The position numbers were made by a program, and so were the translations under genes. From Chloroflexia bacterium SDU3-3 (GTDB taxonomy: Bacteria > Chloroflexota > Chloroflexia > Chloroflexales > Roseiflexaceae): a DNA stretch of 64,000 bases. The stretch lies in assembly GCA_009268125.1 (NCBI GenBank), contig WBOU01000005.1, forward strand, positions 1-64,000, read 5' to 3'. This document shows, in pieces, positions 10,985 through 18,996 of this stretch. The notes beneath the pieces were generated by a model. The model searched no databases and was not told the origin of the DNA. It was given only the letters and a program-made list of their open reading frames with translations. How positions within the stretch are numbered: the stretch's first letter is position 1; each line of letters opens with the position of its first letter.

Positions 10985-11135
10985 ATTGTACCATAGCGCG
11001 GGCGGGGCGAAGAACAATGAACCACGAAGACACGAAGGCGCGAAAGACGGGGGAACCGTTTTACCACCAAGGCTCCAAGACGCCAAGGGAAACATTAACC
11101 ACGAGGACACGGAGGCGCGAAGGGGAGAGCCTGGT
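10985..11135 (+). repeat. Dispersed intergenic repeat, CCACGAAG / CCAAGG type (copy 1)
   Basis: The stretch contains near-repeats of the kind AACCACGAAGACACGAAGG, CCACCAAGGCTCCAAGACGC and CCACGAGGACACGGAGGC. Related stretches lie at 30.96-31.02, 44.88-44.95 and 60.03-60.09 kb, always between genes. It is followed directly by the hairpin-rich repeat below, an association also seen near 31 kb. No credible gene lies in 10851-11650. Confidence 0.75.
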
Positions 11136-11178
11136 TACCGCCAACACACGCCAAGGAAAAAGGGTGCACCCCCAAACC

Positions 11179-11420
11179 TACCCACCCGGCCCATGCGGCG
11201 AAGATGTCGCTGGTGTTTTGATCGCCATATGCGCGAACACCAACTGCCAGGAAAACAGCATCGGAAAGCCTCAAATTGGGGATCCCAGGGGGCGATGCCC
11301 CCTGGCGGGGTTCCTAGGGGCTGGCCCCTAGGCGCTGCCCGCGCAGGGCATGCACCACCAACCACACACTACCATCATTATCCATTATCGAAGCCGCAGC
11401 CGCGCCATCCCGACCGGGCA
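11179..11420 (+). repeat. Hairpin-rich intergenic repeat (copy 1)
   Basis: Starts CCCACCCGGCCCATGCGGCG and holds three consecutive hairpins: 11285-11293 with 11297-11305, 11313-11320 with 11325-11332 (CCTAGGGG / CCCCTAGG), and TGCCC / GGGCA at 11337-11351. The last part (11345-11420) ends in a segment like 31611-31680. Two more copies lie at 31098 and 31331. No transposase or coding potential is seen. Confidence 0.85.
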
Positions 11421-11573
11421 ACGCTCCAAGCATTGCCTACGGTCGGGATAACCGCGAGTCGACGCGGAAACCCTCGAAACATGACACCGAGCGAGCACGC
11501 CCGCCCATACATCGTGCGCGGCGGCACATGGAAATGCCGCATTCCAATGCCTTGGCGGCAGCAAAATCTGGTG

Positions 11574-11602
11574 TTGACAGCGTGGACAAGCGGTGCTATA
11601 CT
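11574..11602 (+). promoter_or_regulatory. Strong sigma70 promoter of the LacI-type gene
   Basis: TTGACA (11574-11579), 17-base spacer, TATACT (11597-11602), with TGC directly before the -10. Start of transcription expected near 11609. Confidence 0.85.
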
Positions 11603-11607
11603 CCGCT

Positions 11608-11632
11608 TAATCGTTTCACCGGTTAATCGTTT
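11608..11632 (+). promoter_or_regulatory. Candidate operator for autoregulation by the LacI-type protein
   Basis: The 10-mer TTAATCGTTT occurs twice (11608-11617 and 11623-11632) around a central CACCG. The middle also reads as an imperfect palindrome centred on ACCGGT. LacI-family operators are palindromes with a central CG, and this one would sit at the transcription start. Confidence 0.5.
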
Positions 11633-11650
11633 AAATGCAGACAGGTCGCA

Positions 11651-12697
11651 ATGGCCGCGACGATCAAACAGGTCGCACAGCACGCCGGGGTCTCCCCCGC
11701 CACCGTCTCCTACGTGCTCAACGGCACGGGCACCGTCACCGAGGTGACGCGCCAGCGTGTGCTGGATGCCGTGGCCGCGCTGGACTACCAGCCCAGCTAC
11801 GCGGCGCGCAGCCTGCGCGGCAGGAGCCACACCCTGGGGCTGGCGCTCCCCGCCATGCCGGGGCGGCTTGCCGATCAGGCCCTGGCCGAGGTGCTGGCGG
11901 GCATCGCCGACGCGGCCACCGCGCGCGGCTACCAGCTGCTGCTGGCCGCCCCCGACGCCCAGCGCACCGGGGCCGAGCTGTGCCGGTCGCTGGCCCGCAC
12001 GGGCCGGGTGGACGGCATGGTGCTGCTCGACCTGCTAGTGGACGATGAGCGCGCCTCGGCGCTCTGCGAGCTGGGATTCCCGCACGTGTGCGCAGGCCCC
12101 GCCCCCGCAGGCTGCGCCAGCCCATCGGTGCAGACCGACGGTGCGCAGGGCGCGGCCCTGGCCGTGCAGCACCTGATCGGGCTGGGCCACCGCCGGATCG
12201 GCCTGATCCAGCTGCCATCCGACATGGCCGAGAGCGAGCCGCGCTACGAGGGCTACGCCAGCGCCCTGGCCGAGGCCGGGATCGACCCCGACCCCGAGCT
12301 GGTGGTGGAGGCCGGGCGGCGCGAGGTGGATGGCTACCAAGCCATGCAGGAGCTGCTGGGCATCCCCGAGCCGCCCACGGCGGTGCTGGCCTGCAGCGAC
12401 GAGCTGGCCCTAGGCGCGATGCACGCGCTCTACGACGCCGGGCGCGAGATCGGGCGCGACACATCGCTGATCGCCTTCGAGGACACGCCGGTGGCCGCGC
12501 ACACCCACCCGCCGCTCACCGCGCTGCGCCAGCCGCGCTACCGCATGGGCGAGCAGCTGGCCACCCTGCTGATCGAGGCCATCGAGCAGCGGGCGCAGCA
12601 GCCCAGGCGTGTGACCCTAGAGACCCGGCTGGTGGTGCGACGATCCACCGGCCCCAACCAAGCTATCACCCCAGGCGAAACCGCCCAGCCCACGTAG
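11651..12697 (+). CDS. LacI/GalR-family transcription regulator
   Basis: The 348-residue protein has the N-terminal LacI helix-turn-helix (TIKQVAQHAGVSPATVSYVLN, about residues 4-24 with the hinge to 60) and a periplasmic-binding-protein-like effector domain ending in the typical ALRQPRYRMGEQLATLLIEAI region. Such proteins bind a sugar or related ligand and control catabolic or uptake genes. The adjacent downstream gene is a sugar-type ABC ATPase, 49 bases away, so a carbohydrate regulon is likely. The effector is unknown. Confidence 0.92.
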   Translation: MAATIKQVAQHAGVSPATVSYVLNGTGTVTEVTRQRVLDAVAALDYQPSYAARSLRGRSHTLGLALPAMPGRLADQALAEVLAGIADAATARGYQLLLAAPDAQRTGAELCRSLARTGRVDGMVLLDLLVDDERASALCELGFPHVCAGPAPAGCASPSVQTDGAQGAALAVQHLIGLGHRRIGLIQLPSDMAESEPRYEGYASALAEAGIDPDPELVVEAGRREVDGYQAMQELLGIPEPPTAVLACSDELALGAMHALYDAGREIGRDTSLIAFEDTPVAAHTHPPLTALRQPRYRMGEQLATLLIEAIEQRAQQPRRVTLETRLVVRRSTGPNQAITPGETAQPT

Positions 12698-12746
12698 GCG
12701 AAGGCGCGACGCCGATGATATTCTCTATGCGAAGGAGCATTCTGGT

Positions 12747-13850
<1,104 letters not shown>

Positions 13851-13870
13851 GCATTCGGCTTCGCACAGCA

Positions 13871-13911
13871 CAACGCGACGGCCCTGGCAGGTTGCCAGGG
13901 CCGTCGCGTTG
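13871..13911. terminator. Bidirectional terminator between convergent genes
   Basis: A perfect 19-bp stem (13871-13889 with 13893-13911) with a 3-base loop, followed on the plus strand by TGTCATTTCTT. It ends 2 bases before the stop codon of the minus-strand small gene. Confidence 0.9.
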
Positions 13912-13913
13912 TG

Positions 13914-14099
13914 TCATTTCTTCTGCTCATCCGCGGGCCTGCGCGGGGCAGCGCCCTCGTACTCCGACGTGCTCTCGGTCTTCACCTCGGTGTCGTCGCC
14001 GCTGGGCTGGCGGCTCTCTGCGCCCTCGTACTCCGACGTGCTCTCCGGCTTGGGGATGCCGGGCAGCTGCTCATCCTGCCGCGTGCCTTTGTCGCCCAT
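13914..14099 (-). CDS. Small hydrophilic protein with a duplicated ESTSEYEGA motif
   Basis: A 61-residue acidic, probably disordered protein. It contains two copies of ESTSEYEGA (residues about 19-27 and 42-50), visible in the DNA as two identical 20-bp-plus blocks near 13955 and 14021. An AGGAGG lies 6 bases before the ATG, which strongly supports translation. I do not recognise a family. There is no signal peptide or membrane segment. It may be stress-related like other small repeat proteins, but nothing shows this. Confidence 0.75.
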   Translation of the reverse strand: MGDKGTRQDEQLPGIPKPESTSEYEGAESRQPSGDDTEVKTESTSEYEGAAPRRPADEQKK

Positions 14100-14361
14100 G
14101 GTTGTCCTCCTGATGCATCGTCACATCGCTTGGCCATGGCCTACCGCAACATCTGTGCCGCAGCAATAAACACGGTGAAACCACAACACTGGGTTACGCC
14201 CTATACCCTAGATAGAACCAACGTGGGGCGTATACTATGGACAAAAGCGTACCCGGCGCGCATCCCCAAAAAAACCACAAAAAAAGATTTGCATTGCGAT
14301 GCGCGCTGGTACTCCTGGTCGTTTCCCCACACACCGACGTGTGGGCCAAAGGAGGCCGACG

Positions 14362-14664
14362 ATGCTACGACGACCACACCCCAACAGCGCCGAGCGCGCA
14401 ACCCACCTCATGGATCAGCTCCACTCGATCGCCGAAGGCGCAGTCATCGACTGGCTGCTGCGCACCGGCCAGTGGGATCCCGAGGCCGAGACCAAGATCC
14501 AGCGGTTCCTGGACACGCAGCGCAGCTACCTTGAGCCGCAGGCCGAGGCCGAGCCAGCGCCCGAGCAGCAGGCCCCCGCGCCTAGAGCGGCAGCCCAAGC
14601 TGCTCGGCAGTCGGATCGTCATCCGTTTCTTCTGGTGCTGCCGAAAGAGGAATACGCAGCCTAA
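14362..14664 (+). CDS. Small protein of unknown function, overlapping the opposite gene
   Basis: A 100-residue protein starting MLRRPHPNSAERATHL with AAAGGAGG 6 bases before its ATG, the best ribosome binding site in this region. The first 60 residues look helical (LHSIAEGAVIDWLLRTGQWD), then a Pro/Glu/Ala-rich linker and a short hydrophobic end. No family recognised. Its last 83 bases overlap the 3' end of the convergent minus-strand gene. If only one of the two 3' ends is real, the strong ribosome binding site favours this gene. Confidence 0.65.
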   Translation: MLRRPHPNSAERATHLMDQLHSIAEGAVIDWLLRTGQWDPEAETKIQRFLDTQRSYLEPQAEAEPAPEQQAPAPRAAAQAARQSDRHPFLLVLPKEEYAA

Positions 14665-14890
14665 CAGCGCGGTCGCCCTTGGGCCGCAGCAGGCGGGCGC
14701 AGCGGGCGCACAGGTTGCCCGGCGGCGCGGCCAGCTCGCGCAGCTGCCACTCGCGCAGGTTCAGCAGCGCGCCGCAGCGCGGGCGGCCCGCCGCATTGGC
14801 CAGGTGGTAGTGCCAGTCGGGGTTCACCCTGGCCAGGGCGCTCTTGGCCAGCACCCGGATGGGCTGGTTCGGCTCTTCGTGCATTGGCAT
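14582..14890 (-). CDS. Small putative zinc-ribbon protein coupled to the DNA-methylase-like gene
   Basis: A 102-residue protein starting MPMHEEPNQP. It contains HYHLAN, PRCG and CARC, which could form a zinc site, in a middle domain (about 28-75), and an acidic tail. The start ATG shares its A with the TGA stop of the upstream gene (TGATG), typical for translational coupling. No named family recognised; an accessory or nucleic-acid-contacting role for the methylase is possible but unproven. Confidence 0.65.
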   Translation of the reverse strand: MPMHEEPNQPIRVLAKSALARVNPDWHYHLANAAGRPRCGALLNLREWQLRELAAPPGNLCARCARLLRPKGDRAVRLRIPLSAAPEETDDDPTAEQLGLPL

Positions 14891-15540
14891 CACCCCTCTT
14901 CGTCTGCGCGAAACAGCAGGCAGTAGCTGTGGTCGTAGCCGTCGTAGTAGCGATCCCATGTGATCACCACCTCGCCCGCAAAGCGCAGCACCTGCCCGAC
15001 CGAGCGCGCCACATCCCAGGCCAGCGTGGTGATACCGTGGCTATCCTTCAGGTTGGCCACCTCGATCACCACGTGGCCACCAGGGGCCAGCAGCCCGCGC
15101 ACCTGCGCGTAGATTGCAGCCAAGTCGTCCAGATACTGCCCGTAGGCATCCTCGGCGGGAGCGCCGCGCAGCACGTTCTCGCGCTCGTGGGAGGCCATGA
15201 AGGGCGGCGCGCTCATGGCCAGCGCGGCGGGCGGCAAGCCCAGCGCGGCGATCTGGCGCGAGTCGGCGCACAGCAGCCGCTCGGGGTTGCGCAGCCGCCC
15301 GCGCGCATACTGCGCCCGCCGCTCGTCGATCTCCACCCCGTAGCCCTCGCGGCCCATGGACTCGGCCACGGCCAGCGTGGTGCCGTAGCCCGCAAACGGG
15401 TCGAGCACACGCTCGCCCTGGCGCGTGAGCCTGCCGATGAACTCGGCGGCCAGCTCCTCGGGGTAGCGCAGCTCCTCCTCGCGGAAGGCGGGCGGGAGCC
15501 TGCCAGGCAGGCGGTGCTTGAGGCGAAGGTAGGTGCGCAC
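14890..15540 (-). CDS. DNA methylase-like SAM methyltransferase
   Basis: The 216-residue product (from GTG 15540) has the SAM-binding DPFAGYGTT (47-55) before a motif-IV-like SAPPF (110-114), the order found in alpha/gamma-type N6/N4 DNA methylases and in some RNA methylases. Motif IV departs from the usual DPPY/SPPY. A minus-strand GCTATAAT at 15593-15600 resembles a -10 box and argues for a start downstream of it, at GTG 15540; a longer in-frame start is ATG 15666. No restriction endonuclease gene is adjacent, so it would be an orphan enzyme. Confidence 0.72.
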   Translation of the reverse strand: MRTYLRLKHRLPGRLPPAFREEELRYPEELAAEFIGRLTRQGERVLDPFAGYGTTLAVAESMGREGYGVEIDERRAQYARGRLRNPERLLCADSRQIAALGLPPAALAMSAPPFMASHERENVLRGAPAEDAYGQYLDDLAAIYAQVRGLLAPGGHVVIEVANLKDSHGITTLAWDVARSVGQVLRFAGEVVITWDRYYDGYDHSYCLLFRADEEG

Positions 15541-15846
15541 GGGGCTTGTGTCTCGCTCTGCTGCTGCCGCAGCGCTTGGATCGGATCGGCCTATTATAGC
15601 GAAAGTTTGCCGCGCCCGCCGATGGTAGCTAGATGTCAACCGACCGGTAAACTCTTCCTCCCCCAAAACGAGCCATCCTGCGCTATCATGCCAGCAGAGC
15701 AGTGATGCTAGGCAAAACAGGAGCTACGCAGTCGAAGGTGCCCGTGTAGCAAGCGCGACCCAGATTCAGCGCACACACCCACCTCGGCCCCTCCAATCTC
15801 CCTTCTCGCTCCCGCGTAGGCCCCTGTGCACAACCGGAGGCAGCGT

Positions 15847-16500
15847 ATGCGCACGCAGTACACATGGGAGCTAGAGTCCCTTCGCACCCAGATCACCACC
15901 CTGGGCCACACCGTGGCCGACCGGCTGGCGCAGGCCATTCTGGCGCTGCAGCAGCACGACACTGCCCTGGCCAAGATGCTGATCGACGCCGACAGCGAGA
16001 TCAACGCCATGCGCGACACCATCGCCGAGCGCGTGGTCGCGATCATCGCCACCCAGCAGCCAGTAGCCTACGACCTGCGCGCGCTGATCGCCGCGAGCGA
16101 GATCGCCAGCGAGCTAGAGCGCGTGGGCGACTACGCCAAGAGCCTGGCCAAGATCACGCTGGGCAGCCCGCGCCAGCAGGCCAGCGCCATGCCCATGCCG
16201 CTCGCCCCGCTGGTGCGCGAGGTGCAGGCCATGCTGGCCGAGGCGATCGAGTGCTTCGCCATGCAGGATGAGATCCGCGCCCGCGAGCTGGAGAGCGCCG
16301 ACGACGTGGTGGATGCGCTAGAGGCCCAGTTCCGCGCCCACGTGGCCGAGATGCACCGCGACGACCCGCAGTCCATGCTCTGGGCCACCGACGCCCTGAT
16401 CGCCGCCCACACGCTGGAGCGCATCGCCGACCGCGCCACCAACATCGCCGAGCGCGTGATCTTCATCGCCAGCGGCGAGCGGGTCGAGCTCAACCACTAG
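15847..16500 (+). CDS. phoU: PhoU-family phosphate regulator
   Basis: PhoU proteins are all-helical, bind metals through acidic clusters and damp phosphate uptake through the Pst transporter and PhoR. The 217-residue product shows two PhoU helical bundles, with ERVGDYAKSLAK and ERIADRATNIAE, the repeated metal-site motifs. CGGAGG lies 7 bases before ATG 15847. No pst genes are nearby; instead CBS and UspA genes follow on the same strand, suggesting use in energy or phosphate stress. Upstream is a GCTATCAT box at about 15683 with a 150-base leader. Confidence 0.92.
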   Translation: MRTQYTWELESLRTQITTLGHTVADRLAQAILALQQHDTALAKMLIDADSEINAMRDTIAERVVAIIATQQPVAYDLRALIAASEIASELERVGDYAKSLAKITLGSPRQQASAMPMPLAPLVREVQAMLAEAIECFAMQDEIRARELESADDVVDALEAQFRAHVAEMHRDDPQSMLWATDALIAAHTLERIADRATNIAERVIFIASGERVELNH

Positions 16501-16553
16501 CGCCGCCCGTCGCCACAAGGATGTGGCGCAGCGACCTACGAAAGGACACGACC

Positions 16554-17024
16554 ATGGAAACGACAGCAGCCCGACCGAAATCATTCCCTGTCGATCAGGA
16601 GATCCGGTTCTGGATGTCGGCCCCGGCGGTCACGGTGAACCTCGCGGTGCCGCTGAGCGAGGCGCTGGAGCTGATGAGCACCTCGGGCGTGCGGCGGCTG
16701 CCCGTGGTGGTGGACACCGGCGAGCTATGCGGGATCATCACCCAGGGCGACATCCGCGGCGCGGATGTGTTCCAGGCCGCTGGCGTCGACACGCTGGCCA
16801 TCGCCGAGACTCTGTGCAGCGTGAAGGTCTACCAGGTGATGTGCGACACGCCGCTGACCGTCGGACCCAGCACCAACATCCGCGAGGCCGCCATGCTGAT
16901 GATCGAGAACAAGATCGGCGGCATCCCCGTGGTGGATAGCCAGCGCCAGGTGGTGGGCATCATCACCGAGAGCGACCTGTTCGAGGCCCTGGTCGAGCAG
17001 CTCGACCAGCGACATACAATGTAG
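16554..17024 (+). CDS. Tandem CBS-domain protein
   Basis: A 156-residue stand-alone Bateman module: two CBS domains (about 17-75 and 90-150), each with the GV-R-LPVVV / GGIPVVD strand and GIIT.GD / GIITESDL end. Such modules bind adenine nucleotides and sense energy state. AAAGGA precedes ATG 16554. It lies 53 bases after phoU and 67 bases before the UspA gene, forming a likely operon. Confidence 0.9.
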   Translation: METTAARPKSFPVDQEIRFWMSAPAVTVNLAVPLSEALELMSTSGVRRLPVVVDTGELCGIITQGDIRGADVFQAAGVDTLAIAETLCSVKVYQVMCDTPLTVGPSTNIREAAMLMIENKIGGIPVVDSQRQVVGIITESDLFEALVEQLDQRHTM

Positions 17025-17091
17025 CTATGATCGATGCCCCAGCAGTGTCGCTGGGGCGAATGTGCAGTGTACGAGCAAAGGAGCTACGGCC

Positions 17092-18036
17092 ATGAAACAC
17101 ATTCTGGTTCCTCTAGATGGATCATCCCTCGCCGAGCGTGTGCTGCCCTACGTGCGCGAGATCGCCAAGATCGCCAAGGTGGATGTCACCCTGCTGCAGG
17201 TGCTCGACGACCGTGGGCAGGAGGCCTTCATCGCCGAGGATGCCATGGTGGCGCACGCCGACGGCAAGGAAACGTCATCCCCGCGCCGCCCGCCCTACGA
17301 CACCGACGACGCCGAGTACGCCCGCACCTATATGGCCGATATGGTCGCCGACCTGAGCCGCGATGGCATCGAGGCCCAGTCGATCATCCGCGTGGGCCAG
17401 CCCGCCGAGATCATCGTGGAGATGGCCGGTGCCGCTGGCACCATGATCGCCATGGCCACCCACGGCTACAGCGGCGTGCGCCGCCTGGCCCTGGGCAGCG
17501 TGGCCGACAAGGTGGTGCACCTCTCCGAAGGGCCGGTGTTCCTGGTGCGCGGCGATGTGGAGGTGGCCGAGCCGCGCTTCCACCGGCTGCTGGTGCCGCT
17601 GGATGACACGCCAGTGGCCAAGCAGGTGCTGCCCTGCGCGATCGATTTCGCCGAGCAGGCCGGGGCCGAGCTGCTGCTGCTGCGCGCCATCCAGCCCTTT
17701 GTCGACCACTACGCCGAGCTGCAGCCCTTCGGCTACACCCAGCCGCCGGATGAGCAGTGGCTGATGGAGCAGCGCGCCGAGATCAAGCGCGATCTGCTGG
17801 GCCACGCCGAGCTGGTGCGCCAGCGCCACGCCGCCACCCGCGCCATGGTCTGCGACGGCGACCCCGCCGAGGTGATCGTGGAGGAGGCCAAGCGGCTGTG
17901 CGCCGACGTGATCATTATGGCAACCCACGGGCGCAGCGGGCTGCAGCGCTGGGCCATGGGCAGCGTGGCCGACACTGTGCTGCACCACACCTGCAAGCCC
18001 ATGGTGCTGGTGCGCGCCCACCACAACCATAACTAA
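17092..18036 (+). CDS. Double-domain universal stress protein
   Basis: The 314-residue protein is two UspA domains in tandem (about 1-155 and 160-313). Each carries the ATP-binding pattern near its C-terminus, ATHGYSGVRRLALGS and ATHGRSGLQRWAMGS. Each begins with a typical first strand (HILVPLDGS; RLLVPLDDT). AAAGGAGC lies in front of ATG 17092. It ends the phoU-CBS-Usp group and is followed by a strong hairpin. Role: ATP-dependent stress response, exact target unknown. Confidence 0.93.
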   Translation: MKHILVPLDGSSLAERVLPYVREIAKIAKVDVTLLQVLDDRGQEAFIAEDAMVAHADGKETSSPRRPPYDTDDAEYARTYMADMVADLSRDGIEAQSIIRVGQPAEIIVEMAGAAGTMIAMATHGYSGVRRLALGSVADKVVHLSEGPVFLVRGDVEVAEPRFHRLLVPLDDTPVAKQVLPCAIDFAEQAGAELLLLRAIQPFVDHYAELQPFGYTQPPDEQWLMEQRAEIKRDLLGHAELVRQRHAATRAMVCDGDPAEVIVEEAKRLCADVIIMATHGRSGLQRWAMGSVADTVLHHTCKPMVLVRAHHNHN

Positions 18037-18039
18037 CCC

Positions 18040-18083
18040 GCACCACAACGCCAGGCGGAGCGATCTGCCTGGCGTTGTGGTGC
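18040..18083 (+). terminator. Hairpin terminator after the Usp gene
   Basis: A perfect 17-bp stem (18040-18056 with 18067-18083) with a 10-base loop. The following sequence lacks a good T run, so it may act as an RNA stabiliser as much as a terminator. Confidence 0.75.
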
Positions 18084-18198
18084 CCAAATACAGCAATTGG
18101 CAGCGAATCCCCTGCTGCGTACAGCATTTCATGGCTATGCTTGCCACAAAAGCGCCGCAATCAGCGTCTACCTATGCAGAACCTATTGCGAGGTAGCG

Positions 18199-18471
18199 AT
18201 GTTCATGGGGGGTCGTATGATGAGGCAAGACGAGCAACATTCCTGGGAAGAGCTATGCCGATGGGCCGAGTTCGGGCTGATCACCCCCGAGCAGTTCGCC
18301 GAGCAGCAGCCGCAGCGCCCGCCGCTGCTGGGCCAGCGCATGGCTGCCCTGCTGGGCGCGCTGGGGATGCTACTGGGCGTGCTGGGCATGGGCCTGCTGG
18401 GCGCGCTGCCCGCCGCCCTGGCCCTGGCGATCGCGCTGCTGGGCCTGATGCTGGTGGCGGCGCGGATGTAG
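18199..18471 (+). CDS. Small two-helix membrane protein
   Basis: About 90 residues from ATG 18199 (GAGG 5 bases upstream); ATG 18217 after a G run is an alternative. A short soluble N-terminus with WEELCRWAEFGLITPEQFAEQQ-like residues is reminiscent of SHOCT domains, followed by two hydrophobic segments rich in Leu, Gly and Ala, separated by a Gly/Leu turn. No family assigned with confidence. It lies alone between the Usp terminator and the SAM riboswitch. Confidence 0.6.
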   Translation: MFMGGRMMRQDEQHSWEELCRWAEFGLITPEQFAEQQPQRPPLLGQRMAALLGALGMLLGVLGMGLLGALPAALALAIALLGLMLVAARM

Positions 18472-18739
18472 CCCAGCGCGTGCGGCCCGGCGGCGTACCG
18501 CTGGGCCGCACGGCAGATCCTGCACGATAGCATCACTTTCCGCGATAACATAGCTCTTCTTATCTATTTTTCACCCCTACACCGATTTCCCCAACCTTAG
18601 CGCACCATTTAGGTTGACTTCTCTATTCATATTGTTTTCCCCTATCAGCCATGTTCATGCAAAAAACATGCTCGAACTCGGGTTCGCATGTCGCAAAGCG
18701 CCGCGCGGATATACCTTCTTCCTCACAGGCGCAGAAAGT
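18472..18739. other. Intergenic stretch, locally AT-rich, no gene seen
   Basis: The part from about 18530 to 18680 is much lower in GC than the surroundings. It has a short inverted repeat around 18650-18672 (CATGTT / AACATG) and CGAACTCGGGTTCG at 18673-18686, a near-perfect palindrome. No open frame with a ribosome binding site was found. Confidence 0.5.
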
Positions 18740-18768
18740 TTGCACCGATTTTCAAGCTATGCTATGAT
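18740..18768 (+). promoter_or_regulatory. Promoter of the SAM-riboswitch operon
   Basis: TTGCAC (18740-18745), 17-base spacer, TATGAT (18763-18768) with TGC in front. The start point falls about 20 bases before the riboswitch. Confidence 0.75.
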
Positions 18769-18793
18769 AGCCACGCACTAATTCAATAGGAAG

Positions 18794-18950
18794 ACTCATC
18801 ACGAGGGGCGGAGGGACTGGCCCGGTGAAGCCCGGCAACCCCCATGAGCACCTTGCCTTTAGCGGCCCACGGCGGCGGCAGAAGGCGGGAAGCAGGCATG
18901 GGAAGGTGCCAATTCCTGCAGGCGGGTGCTGCCGCCTGGTAGATGAGAGG
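18794..18950 (+). promoter_or_regulatory. SAM-I (S-box) riboswitch aptamer
   Basis: The S-box core is clear: GAGGGACTGGCCC and GAAGCCCGGCAACC at 18811-18840, with P1 formed by CTCATC (18795-18800) and GATGAG (18942-18947). The intervening arms P3 and P4 are GC-rich and pairable. In this class SAM binding stabilises P1 and lowers expression. The downstream genes mtnA, MetE-like and ahcY fit the known S-box regulon. Confidence 0.95.
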
Positions 18951-18991
18951 AAAAGGATGAGCGGCCTCTCGCCTTGCGAGTGGCTTTTTTT
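18945..18991 (+). terminator. Riboswitch expression platform: antiterminator and intrinsic terminator
   Basis: GAGAGG (18945-18950), which overlaps the 3' strand of P1, can pair with CCTCTC (18965-18970) as antiterminator. The same CCTCTC is the 5' arm of the terminator (18964-18972 with 18976-18984, one mismatch, loop CTT) followed by seven T. With SAM bound P1 holds GATGAG and the terminator forms. The mtnA ATG begins 5 bases after the T run. Confidence 0.9.
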
Positions 18992-18996
18992 GCGCT

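Noticed and set aside
10986-11747. 253-codon frame across the repeat region before the LacI-type gene
   Set aside because: It runs through dispersed repeats and into the first codons of the LacI-type gene in another frame; composition is not protein-like.
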